Shown: in pieces, positions 1 through 5,481 of the stretch
How positions within the stretch are numbered: the stretch's first letter is position 1
Layout: every line of letters begins with the position of its first letter
Assembly (NCBI GenBank): GCA_012512545.1
Contig: JAAZDZ010000404.1
Coordinates: 1 to 6,302, forward strand
Direction of reading: 5' to 3'
Source: Alcaligenaceae bacterium
Lineage (GTDB): Bacteria; Pseudomonadota; Gammaproteobacteria; Burkholderiales; Burkholderiaceae_B
DNA: 6,302 bases
Position numbers and translations under genes: made by a program
The notes under the pieces: generated by a model
What the model saw: the letters and a program-made list of their open reading frames with translations, nothing else
The model's database searches: none
Told to the model about the DNA's origin: nothing

Positions 1-152
1 GCGCAGGTGCTGCTTCTGGCGCAGCCGCTACGGGCGCAGCGGCAGCCGGTGCAGCTTCAGGCGCGGCAGCTACGGGTGCGGCGGGGGCCGGAGCGGTTTC
101 AGCTGCGGCAGCTACGGGGGCAGGGGCAGCTTCAGCTGCGGCCTCCGCCACC
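1..152. repeat. 42-bp imperfect tandem repeat inside the exported-protein gene
   Basis: The plus-strand octamer gctacggg recurs at 27, 69 and 111, exactly 42 bases apart, with similar sequence between the copies. A further partial unit lies at 1-26, so at least about three and a half copies are visible and the array may continue beyond the left edge. On the coding (minus) strand each unit encodes 14 residues beginning VAAA and ending in Ala/Pro. The period is a multiple of three, so gain or loss of a copy would keep the reading frame. The copies differ at many bases, so this is an older, diverged array rather than a fresh expansion. Confidence 0.75.
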
Positions 153-505
153 ACGGCGGCGTTATCTGGCACGATGGCCCACAGCCCGGCCTTGGAAGCC
201 GTGCCGCCGGCGTGCAGCGCCCCCTGGGCGGTTTCACTCTTCCAGGTGATGTCGGTGGCCTGGGGGCATTGCTGTGTCAGCAGGCCGCCCAGCTTGGGCA
301 TGAGGGTGGCAAGGCCACTGGGGTTGGGTTCGCCCTTGTAGATGACACGCATATTCAGATGCGGGGCGCACCACGCAGTGCCCGCTGCGTGTTCTACAAA
401 GATTTCTATCTGCTCTGCGTTGGAGTAGGCCAGGCGGTAGCTTTCGGCATGAGCGGGGCCTGCAAACGCCGCAGTGATTGCAAGGGTGATCACAGGTGTT
501 TTCAT
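1..505 (-). CDS. Exported Ala/Pro-rich hypothetical protein (partial, C-terminus off left edge)
   Basis: I do not recognise a named family. The frame opens at an ATG (505-503) and stays open to the left edge, giving 168 codons with no stop, so the C-terminus is missing. Residues 1-20 look like a Sec signal peptide, with a short hydrophobic stretch and a probable AHA|ES cleavage site, so the product is likely periplasmic or outer-membrane associated. Residues 21-115 form a compact mixed-composition domain with two cysteines (46 in the TAWCAP context, 80 in QQCPQ) that could form a disulfide. From about residue 117 the chain turns into an Ala/Pro/Glu/Val linker built from a 14-residue repeat (VAAAPEAAPA-type units). 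The start lies 6 bases after the lipoprotein stop codon, so the two genes are probably cotranscribed. The ribosome binding site is weak. Such linkers often tether a domain across the envelope, and a second domain may lie beyond the edge; that is inference. Confidence 0.8.
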   Translation of the reverse strand, partial: MKTPVITLAITAAFAGPAHAESYRLAYSNAEQIEIFVEHAAGTAWCAPHLNMRVIYKGEPNPSGLATLMPKLGGLLTQQCPQATDITWKSETAQGALHAGGTASKAGLWAIVPDNAAVVAEAAAEAAPAPVAAAAETAPAPAAPVAAAPEAAPAAAAPVAAAPEAAPA

Positions 506-511
506 GTCTGT

Positions 512-1354
512 TTACCCGATCTGCCACGCACCGTCAGCGCCTTGGCAGGCATCCACGGTCTTGGAATCAGAACCTTTGGTGGTCTTGATGTCGTATTGCA
601 CTGTGCGGCAAGTGGTCTGCACGGCTACGTTTTCCACCACGGGGGCGGCGGGCTGTATGGCGTCAAGGTCGAAGCCTTGAGTCTGTGCATCGGCCACAGT
701 CAGGGTGTCCAGGTCGGTGGCGTGGTCTTCCTTGTGCTTCTTGACGGGTGCGACCAGGGGGGCGTGAACATACCCAATGGTGACGCCTTGGCGGCCCACG
801 GCGATCCAGTTGTTGTCGGTACGACCCAGGGCAGAGAAGGACTGACCGACGGCAAAGCCGCCTACTTTTTCAGCCGAAGTATTGGGCGCGGCGCGCAGGT
901 TGGCGGAGCGCAGGGCTTCGTAGGGCTGGTTGATGACGCTGAGGTTGTCCACGCGGGCGATGCGGGCAGAGCGTTTGACGGTTGCTGTCTGGGAAACCTG
1001 CTTGGACGAAACGGGAGTGATGGTGGCGGTAGCGCCGCTGTGGTCTGATGCCCATGCTACGGTGCGACCGCTTTCCAGAGCCTGCTGCGTGCTGAGTGCC
1101 AGGGCTTCCTGATCTTTTTTGTCGAGATTGGAGCCTATCCAGTTACCCAATGCACCGCCGGCGAGTGCGCCGGCAATAATGGCCACGGTACGGCCCGAAC
1201 CGCCGCCGATCTGGCCGCCTATCAGGGCGCCGCCTATGGTGCCGAGCAAGGTGCCCGCCGTTTGTTTGGAACCCCAGTCCCCTGTAGTGGCACATCCGGT
1301 CATTCCTACAGATGCGATTATCAGTGTTGCAACGACCTTTTTGCTCTTCAACAT
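512..1354 (-). CDS. Glycine-zipper / 17-kDa surface-antigen-like lipoprotein with SH3 domain
   Basis: The 280-residue product is probably an envelope lipoprotein. Residues 1-20 are a lipoprotein signal peptide (KSKK, hydrophobic core, MTG|C) with Cys21 as the lipidation site. Residues about 32-75 are a glycine zipper rich in GxxxG (GTIGGALIGGQIGG; GALAGGALGNWIG), as in the Rickettsia 17-kDa antigen/SlyB-like group. Residues 80-116 (QQALESGRTVAW, then SGATATITP) and 248-280 (C249, C270, DGAWQIG) resemble the two halves of the RT0821/Lpp0805 surface-antigen C-terminal domain. Between them, residues about 142-195 form a bacterial SH3 domain (ALRSANLRAAPNTSAEKVG, then WIAVGRQGVTIGYVHAPLV). Family knowledge suggests peptidoglycan or envelope association; the exact role is unknown. 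The start is supported by AGGAAGG nine bases upstream, and the stop is TAA. The next gene starts 6 bases downstream. Confidence 0.88.
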   Translation of the reverse strand: MLKSKKVVATLIIASVGMTGCATTGDWGSKQTAGTLLGTIGGALIGGQIGGGSGRTVAIIAGALAGGALGNWIGSNLDKKDQEALALSTQQALESGRTVAWASDHSGATATITPVSSKQVSQTATVKRSARIARVDNLSVINQPYEALRSANLRAAPNTSAEKVGGFAVGQSFSALGRTDNNWIAVGRQGVTIGYVHAPLVAPVKKHKEDHATDLDTLTVADAQTQGFDLDAIQPAAPVVENVAVQTTCRTVQYDIKTTKGSDSKTVDACQGADGAWQIG

Positions 1355-1363
1355 GCAGCTACG

Positions 1364-1370
1364 CCTTCCT
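1364..1370 (-). promoter_or_regulatory. Ribosome binding site of the lipoprotein gene
   Basis: AGGAAGG on the minus strand lies nine bases before the ATG at 1354. It is the strongest Shine-Dalgarno match in the window and fixes this start. Confidence 0.7.
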
Positions 1371-1415
1371 ATTGTTGTGGGGCCGGCGATGGGGCCCGCC
1401 CCGCGGAAATGTTTA

Positions 1416-1435
1416 GGGCCGCAAATACGCGGCCC
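1416..1435 (-). terminator. GC-rich hairpin, possible purU terminator or attenuator
   Basis: Gggccgc (1416-1422) and gcggccc (1429-1435) form a perfect seven-pair GC stem with a six-base loop, about 38 bases after the purU stop codon. Neither strand has a run of T after the stem, so it is not a standard intrinsic terminator. It could pause polymerase, protect the mRNA end, or be leader structure for the lipoprotein gene. Confidence 0.35.
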
Positions 1436-1439
1436 CGGA

Positions 1440-1469
1440 ATGTTAGCTTACTATTATTAACATTTCCAA
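1440..1469 (-). promoter_or_regulatory. Weak sigma-70-like promoter candidate for the lipoprotein gene
   Basis: On the minus strand TTGGAA (1469-1464) and TAACAT (1445-1440) are separated by 18 bases, each matching four of six consensus positions. The AT-rich spacer fits a promoter and the site is the natural place for one upstream of the lipoprotein gene. The match is weak and could be chance. Confidence 0.25.
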
Positions 1470-1472
1470 TCG

Positions 1473-2321
1473 TTAGTCGAATACCACTGTGCGTTGGCCG
1501 TTAAGCAATATGCGGTGTTCCACGTGCCAGCGTACGGCGCGGGACAGCACCAGCGATTCCACATCGCTGCCCACCCGGGTCAGTTCATCGGCGCTCATGC
1601 CGTGGTGTACGCGTTCTATATCCTGCTCGATGATGGGGCCTTCGTCCAGGTCGGCCGTAACGTAATGGGCGGTGGCGCCTATGATCTTCACGCCACGCGC
1701 ATGAGCCTGGTGATACGGCCTAGCCCCCTTGAAGCTGGGCAGGAAGCTGTGGTGGATATTGATGGCGCGACCTTCAAGCTCGCGGCACAGGCCGTCAGAC
1801 AATATCTGCATGTAGCGGGCCAGCACGACCAGGTCGACCTTTTCCTTTTCCACCAGGGCCAGTATCTGGGCTTCCTGTTCAGCACGGGTATCGGGGGTCA
1901 CGGGCAGGTGATGGAAAGGCAGGCCGTAGGAACGAGCCATTGCTTCGAAATCGCGATGGTTGGAAACCACACCCACGATATCCATGGGCAGCTGGCCGGT
2001 ATGGGTACGGAACAGCAGGTCGTTCAGACAGTGCCCCTGCCGGCTGACCAGCAGCAGCACGCGCGAACGGCGTGTGTTGTCGTGTATGGCGGCATCCATG
2101 CCGAAACGCTGCTGCACATCGGCAAACGACGCTTGCAGGGTGTGCAGATCCTGAATCGCAGGCAAGCTGAAATGCACGCGCATGAAGAAACGCCGGGTTT
2201 CTTCGTCGCCGAATTGCTGGGAATCGATGATGTTGCCCTAGTGGCTAAGCAGCCAGCCGGACACGGCGTGAACGATGCCGGTCTGATCAGGGCAGGAGAG
2301 AGTGAGTATGTATTCCTTCAT
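1473..2321 (-). pseudogene. purU: Formyltetrahydrofolate deformylase, interrupted by an in-frame amber codon
   Basis: PurU hydrolyses 10-formyl-tetrahydrofolate to formate and tetrahydrofolate in the cytoplasm, balancing one-carbon pools. From the ATG at 2321 the frame has 282 codons plus TAA, matching the usual length of about 280. The first 27 codons read as the expected N-terminal ACT domain (MKEYILTLSCPDQTGIVHAV), codon 28 is TAG, and the frame resumes with GNIIDSQQFGDEETRRFF. After the amber the catalytic domain is intact: INIHHSFLP gives Asn188 and His190, and DLDEGPII gives Asp226, the Asn/His/Asp set of the formyltransferase fold. AAGAAG eight bases upstream supports the start at 2321. 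The only later ATG (2183, MRVHF) would give 236 residues with the catalytic domain but without most of the ACT domain, and it has no good ribosome binding site. The gene lies 28 bases after the FAD oxidase gene, so it is probably in the same transcript. Identity is secure; functional state is open. Confidence 0.9.
2238..2240 (-). other. purU: In-frame amber (TAG) codon in purU
   Basis: Codon 28 of the purU frame reads TAG in the context CAC TAG GGC AAC ATC. One C-to-T transition (G to A on the plus strand at 2240) from CAG would create it, and Gln fits this loop position. Frame is kept on both sides. TAG is also the natural stop of the flavin reductase gene (3532-3530), so a reassigned genetic code is unlikely. 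Confidence 0.9.
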
Positions 2322-2329
2322 TGCTTCAA

Positions 2330-2335
2330 CTTCTT
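2330..2335 (-). promoter_or_regulatory. Ribosome binding site for full-length purU
   Basis: AAGAAG on the minus strand lies eight bases before the ATG at 2321, in the 28-base gap after the FAD oxidase stop. It argues that the ancestral start is 2321 and not the downstream ATG at 2183. Confidence 0.5.
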
Positions 2336-2349
2336 GAGTTCGCTGCGGT

Positions 2350-3471
2350 TCAAACAGAGCGGGTGGTCTGTTCCAGAGTGTCCAGGGCATAGCGCCCCAA
2401 GGCCAGGCAGGAAGTCAGGCCGGGGGATTCTATGCCGAAGAGATTGACCAGGCCGGGCACACCGTGGGTGGCCGGCCCGGCTATGAGGAAATCGGCGGCC
2501 GCGGCATCGGGGCCGACGATCTTGGGGCGTATGCCGGTATAACCCGGCTGCAGGGCGCCATCGGGCAACGCGGGCCAATATTGGCGTACGGCGGCGTAGA
2601 AGTCCGCGGCTCTGCCAGGGTCGATATCGTAGTTCTCACCATCCACCCATTCGGTATCCGGGCCGAATTTGGCCTGGCCGCCGAGGTCCACCGTGAGGTG
2701 TACGCCCAGCCCGGCGTGATCGGGCATGGGGTAGATCAACCTGCTGAAAGGCGAGCGGCCCGACAGGGTGAAATAACTGCCTTTGCAGTAGTAAGCGGGG
2801 GGAATCAAAGCCCCAGGCTGCCCCGCCAGCTGCCGGGCCACGGCGGGCGCTGACAGCCCGGCAGCATTGATGACGCAGCGTGCAGTCAGCTCCATGGCTT
2901 CAGCGCCGTCGAAAGACAGCAGGAATTCGCCATTTTCCAGCACCTGGCCCTGTTGGAAAGGCGTCATGAATACACATTGGGCGCCCGCGTTTTCAGCATC
3001 GCCCTGCAAGGCAAGCATCAGGCCGTGGCTATCGACAATGCCGGTGGAGGGCGACACCAGGGCCGCGTCGCACACCAGAGCGGGTTCGAGTTCCTGCGCC
3101 TGCGCACCGGTGATTTGATAGAGATCGTCCACGCCATTGTGCCGCGCCTGCGCGGCGATGCCGGCCAGCTTCAGGGTCTGTTCCGGGCTGGCCGAAACAA
3201 TCAGTTTGCCCAGGCGCTGGTGGGGGACGCCCCTTGCAGCGCAGTATTCGTAGAGCAGCTGCTTGCCTTCCACGCATAGGCGCGCCTTGAGGCTGCCCGG
3301 CGGGTAATAGATGCCGGCATGGATGACTTCGGAATTGCGGGCGCTGGTGCCTGTGCCAATGCCTTCAGCGGCTTCTACTACCAGGGTTTCGCGGCCGGCC
3401 AGGGCGAGTTCGCGCGCAACTGCCAGGCCGACGACGCCAGCGCCGATAACGATACAGTCTATGTCTGCCAT
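2350..3471 (-). CDS. FAD-dependent oxidase, L-2-hydroxyglutarate oxidase/dehydrogenase-like
   Basis: The 373-residue DAO-family flavoprotein is closest in flavour to LhgO/L2HGDH, which oxidises L-2-hydroxyglutarate to 2-oxoglutarate and so clears a metabolic side product. An N-terminal Rossmann motif [17 protein letters not shown] (10-26), followed by VVEAAEG, binds FAD. The stretch [20 protein letters not shown] (46-65), with His51, is typical of the L2HGDH group. Also visible are INAAGLSAP (201-209), YCKGSYFTL (228-236), GYTGIRPKI (320-328) and the C-terminal FAD motif GIESPGLTS (346-354). No signal peptide is seen. The ATG at 3471 directly precedes the beta-strand of the dinucleotide fold, so it must be close to correct although no clear Shine-Dalgarno sequence precedes it. 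The stop is TGA and purU starts 28 bases later. Substrate is inferred from family resemblance; a related 2-hydroxy acid or glycine/sarcosine oxidase-like activity cannot be excluded. Confidence 0.9.
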   Translation of the reverse strand: MADIDCIVIGAGVVGLAVARELALAGRETLVVEAAEGIGTGTSARNSEVIHAGIYYPPGSLKARLCVEGKQLLYEYCAARGVPHQRLGKLIVSASPEQTLKLAGIAAQARHNGVDDLYQITGAQAQELEPALVCDAALVSPSTGIVDSHGLMLALQGDAENAGAQCVFMTPFQQGQVLENGEFLLSFDGAEAMELTARCVINAAGLSAPAVARQLAGQPGALIPPAYYCKGSYFTLSGRSPFSRLIYPMPDHAGLGVHLTVDLGGQAKFGPDTEWVDGENYDIDPGRAADFYAAVRQYWPALPDGALQPGYTGIRPKIVGPDAAAADFLIAGPATHGVPGLVNLFGIESPGLTSCLALGRYALDTLEQTTRSV

Positions 3472-3529
3472 ATAGGTACTTTATGTATGCATGGCGGCAA
3501 GGCCGTGCAGCTTGCCCGGCCGTGCTTGC
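3472..3529. other. 58-base gap between flavin reductase and FAD oxidase genes
   Basis: The gap holds a short direct repeat (ggccgtgc at 3501-3508 and 3518-3525) and a six-pair inverted repeat (ggcaag 3496-3501, cttgcc 3511-3516). No T-run follows, and I see no convincing promoter or terminator. Confidence 0.35.
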
Positions 3530-4051
3530 CTAATGACCGGAAATTGGCTCAATGGAGGGGGTGAGATCGAAATCCCCTGCGTGATACACCAGCGGCTGGC
3601 TGTAGCGCCGTTCGCAATGTTCTACCTGGCCAACGAAAATGGTGTGGTCGCCTGCCGGGTGGCGCGCATGGTTGAAACATTCGAACCAGGCAGCGGTATC
3701 CGGGTCGGCCAGCATGGGTGCGCCATTCGGGCTGCGCTTGAGCTTCACGCCATCAAAGCGCTCTTCCTGCGTACCCATGGAAAAACGCTTGGCCAGATGC
3801 AGCTGGCTGGCGGACAGCACGTGAATCACATAGCGCGGCGCAGCCAGGAAATGCGGCAGTGCCGAGGCTTCGCGCGACAGCGACCACAACACCATGGGCG
3901 GTGTGAGCGAGACGGCATTGAAGGAGCTGACTGTCAGCCCCCACGGGCGGCCATCGGCCGTTTCCGTTGTGACGATGGTGACGCCAGTAGCAAAGCGCCC
4001 AAGGGCAGAACGGAAATAGCGCTGGTCGAAGTCCGGGGGGGTAGGTGTCAT
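3530..4051 (-). CDS. Flavin reductase-like FMN-binding split-barrel protein
   Basis: The 173-residue product belongs to the flavin reductase (DIM6/NtaB/HpaC-like) family, whose members use NAD(P)H to reduce FMN or FAD, often for a two-component monooxygenase. Evidence is FRSALGRFATGVTIVTT (13-29), GLTVSSFNAVSLTPPMVLWS (38-57), the HPAGDHTIFVGQVEHCE region (131-147) and PLVYHAGDF (153-161). Length is normal for the single domain. I chose the ATG at 4051 because homologous proteins start shortly before the FRxALGxFATG motif. An ATG at 4099 overlaps the pdxH stop as TGATG and would add 16 Arg/Thr/Pro-rich residues; a TTG at 4102 is also in frame. No strong ribosome binding site distinguishes them. 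No partner monooxygenase is in the window, so its client is unknown. The stop is TAG. Confidence 0.88.
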   Translation of the reverse strand: MTPTPPDFDQRYFRSALGRFATGVTIVTTETADGRPWGLTVSSFNAVSLTPPMVLWSLSREASALPHFLAAPRYVIHVLSASQLHLAKRFSMGTQEERFDGVKLKRSPNGAPMLADPDTAAWFECFNHARHPAGDHTIFVGQVEHCERRYSQPLVYHAGDFDLTPSIEPISGH

Positions 4052-4098
4052 GAGCGATTCAGAAGTGGTGCGCGGCGTGCGCGGGACGCGGCCTGGCA

Positions 4099-4731
4099 TC
4101 AAGGCGCCAGCCGCTCTATGGCCCAGTTGGAATTATCCTGCAAACGGTAGGCCAGACGATCATGCAGACGCGAAGGGCGGCCCTGCCAGAATTCCACATA
4201 ATGCGGAACCACGCGATACCCGCCCCAATGAGGCGGGCGGGCCGGATCGTCGCCCAGCGAGCCGGTGAGTTCCGTATTGCGGGCTTCCAGGGCGTCGCGG
4301 CTGATGGGCTGGCTCTGGGGCGATACCCAGGCGCCGATGCGCGAGCCCAGGGGGCGACTGCGGAAGTATTCGTCCGATTCTTCCACCGAGGTTTTTTCGA
4401 TGCGGCCTTCTATGCGCACCTGGCGCTCCAGCGGCTGCCAGAAGAACAACAGGCTGGCGTGCGGGTGGGCGGCCAGATCATGGCCTTTGCGCGATTCGTA
4501 GTTGGTGTAGAAGACAAAGCCGTGTTCGTCGAAGCCTTTGAGCAGCACAATGCGGGCCGCCGGGTGTTGATCGGGGCCGACAGTAGCCAGCGTCATGGCA
4601 TTGGGCTCGGGCACGTTGGTTTCCAGCGCTTCGGAGAACCAGCGGGTGAACTGTTCGGTTGGCGTGGCGGCCATGCCGGATTCCAGGAGTTCGAATTTGC
4701 CGTATTTCTGGCGGATATCAGCGACGGACAT
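4099..4731 (-). CDS. pdxH: Pyridoxamine 5'-phosphate oxidase
   Basis: PdxH uses FMN and oxygen to turn pyridoxine or pyridoxamine 5'-phosphate into pyridoxal 5'-phosphate, the last step of B6 synthesis and salvage, in the cytoplasm. The 210-residue product is slightly shorter than the E. coli enzyme of 218. FMN and phosphate contacts expected for the family are visible: RIVLLK (60-65), YTNYESRKG (75-83), [11 protein letters not shown] (96-106) and [13 protein letters not shown] (129-141). The C-terminal family signature [14 protein letters not shown] (189-202) is complete, and the protein ends IERLAP as PdxH commonly does. An in-frame ATG at 4830 lies within the end of chaC, but the start at 4731 gives the expected N-terminus [17 protein letters not shown] and has a weak GAGAAA upstream. 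The TGA stop overlaps a possible ATG of the next gene. Confidence 0.95.
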   Translation of the reverse strand: MSVADIRQKYGKFELLESGMAATPTEQFTRWFSEALETNVPEPNAMTLATVGPDQHPAARIVLLKGFDEHGFVFYTNYESRKGHDLAAHPHASLLFFWQPLERQVRIEGRIEKTSVEESDEYFRSRPLGSRIGAWVSPQSQPISRDALEARNTELTGSLGDDPARPPHWGGYRVVPHYVEFWQGRPSRLHDRLAYRLQDNSNWAIERLAP

Positions 4732-4780
4732 GGACGGTTTCTCGGTAGCGGTGTTCGATGAAAAGAAAGAGCAGGTAATT

Positions 4781-5455
4781 TCAGGCTTGCCGCAGCCGCC
4801 GGGCGATAGCGGAAAGGCGTTTATCGACAATATTATGGTTCATGAGCGCATCGGCTGTCTCAAGAACGTAATCGATACAGGGCCCGTAACTGCCATGCGC
4901 GTCGCGCACGATCTGCAGCAGGTGATCTTGCGGCAGATCGCGCACATAGGCATCGTTGTTGCGGTTCATGGTGAAGGTCAGCGCGCTGATGTTGCCGTTG
5001 TCGGTGCGGCAGTTCAGCCAGCGGGGGATGTAGGCGCCGCTTGGCATTTCGCGGCGCCACAGCGCATCCATGATTTCGGGCGCTTCGCTGGGGGCGATGC
5101 GAAAGACCACGCCGCGGCATGAGCCGCCGGCATCCAGGCCAAAGACCAGGCCGGGTTTTTCCGGCGTGCCGCGATTGACGCGTGACCACAGGCACAGGGC
5201 GCGGTGGTAGCCGTACAGCAGTGCATGGCGCCGTTCTATATAGCTGAACTCAGGCCGCCAGATGAGTGAGCCGTATCCGTAGATCCAGATGTCCTGCCCG
5301 GGAGGCAGCGCAGCCATGGTGGCTTGCAGCGAGGCCAGCCTTTCGGCTTCGGTGAGCAGCCTGAAGCTGGAGGCTGCGGGAGCGTTGATAAGAGGCGACT
5401 GTGTGTCCACTTTCCGTAGGAATGCGAATAGCAGCAAAAGTTCGTAGTCCCTCAT
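4781..5455 (-). CDS. chaC: ChaC-type glutathione-specific gamma-glutamylcyclotransferase
   Basis: ChaC enzymes cleave glutathione in the cytosol to 5-oxoproline and Cys-Gly. The 224-residue product has the cyclotransferase signature [10 protein letters not shown] (59-68), then [20 protein letters not shown] (80-99), [20 protein letters not shown] (101-120) and ALWRREM-SGAY (131-142). Glu136 in RREM is the expected catalytic acid. The C-terminal part ([15 protein letters not shown], 180-194) is also typical. The start is uncertain. The ATG at 5455 gives a leucine-rich N-terminus and has no clear Shine-Dalgarno sequence; a GTG at 5410 is an alternative that leaves the domain intact. The gene heads the minus-strand cluster, with pdxH 49 bases downstream, and is divergent from tcdA. 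Confidence 0.92.
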   Translation of the reverse strand: MRDYELLLLFAFLRKVDTQSPLINAPAASSFRLLTEAERLASLQATMAALPPGQDIWIYGYGSLIWRPEFSYIERRHALLYGYHRALCLWSRVNRGTPEKPGLVFGLDAGGSCRGVVFRIAPSEAPEIMDALWRREMPSGAYIPRWLNCRTDNGNISALTFTMNRNNDAYVRDLPQDHLLQIVRDAHGSYGPCIDYVLETADALMNHNIVDKRLSAIARRLRQA

Positions 5456-5481
5456 TGTAGAGCAGCTAAAATCCAGGCTCT
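5456..5481. promoter_or_regulatory. Divergent chaC/tcdA start region with inverted repeat
   Basis: Only 26 bases separate the two start codons, so promoters must overlap one or both coding regions. Tagagc (5458-5463) and gctcta form an inverted repeat, the second arm running to 5482 and into the tcdA ATG. The plus strand has TAAAAT at 5467-5472, five of six matches to a -10 box, but no good -35 at normal spacing. If used, it would give a near-leaderless tcdA mRNA. The minus strand has TACAAT overlapping the chaC ATG. None of these is proven. Confidence 0.3.

Larger units (their letters stand above)
1355..1472. other. 118-base intergenic region between purU and the lipoprotein gene
   Basis: This is the longest non-coding stretch in the window. 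The half next to purU (1440-1470) is AT-rich and the half next to the lipoprotein gene is very GC-rich. Read on the minus strand it holds, in order: a possible promoter (1469-1440), a GC hairpin (1435-1416) nested inside a longer inverted repeat (1467-1459 with 1413-1405), a second small hairpin (gggcc at 1380-1384 with ggccc at 1393-1397, 8-base loop), and the ribosome binding site. The second hairpin would sit in the 5' leader of the lipoprotein mRNA about ten bases before the Shine-Dalgarno sequence. No small open reading frame stood out. Confidence 0.6.

Noticed and set aside
1..152. CRISPR array
   Set aside because: The repeats are contiguous, diverged, coding and in frame, with no unique spacers.
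212..1048. A 278-codon plus-strand open frame opposite the lipoprotein gene
   Set aside because: It crosses two minus-strand genes that have signal peptides and domain motifs, lacks a ribosome binding site, and its translation looks like antisense of GC-rich coding DNA.
2238..2240. Amber codon read as pyrrolysine, or a recoded genetic code
   Set aside because: No pyrrolysine biology is expected in PurU, Gln fits the position, and TAG is a normal stop for the flavin reductase gene.
1494..2447. A 317-codon plus-strand open frame opposite purU and the end of the FAD oxidase gene
   Set aside because: It is a codon-bias shadow. The minus strand encodes recognisable PurU and FAD oxidase motifs over the same bases, and the plus-strand translation resembles no family I know.
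3496..3516. Intrinsic terminator between flavin reductase and FAD oxidase genes
   Set aside because: The six-pair stem has a nine-base loop and no T-run; it is most likely chance in GC-rich DNA.
4732..4830. A longer PdxH starting at the ATG at 4830
   Set aside because: The extra 33 residues overlap the chaC coding end and do not resemble the PdxH N-terminus, which begins well at 4731.
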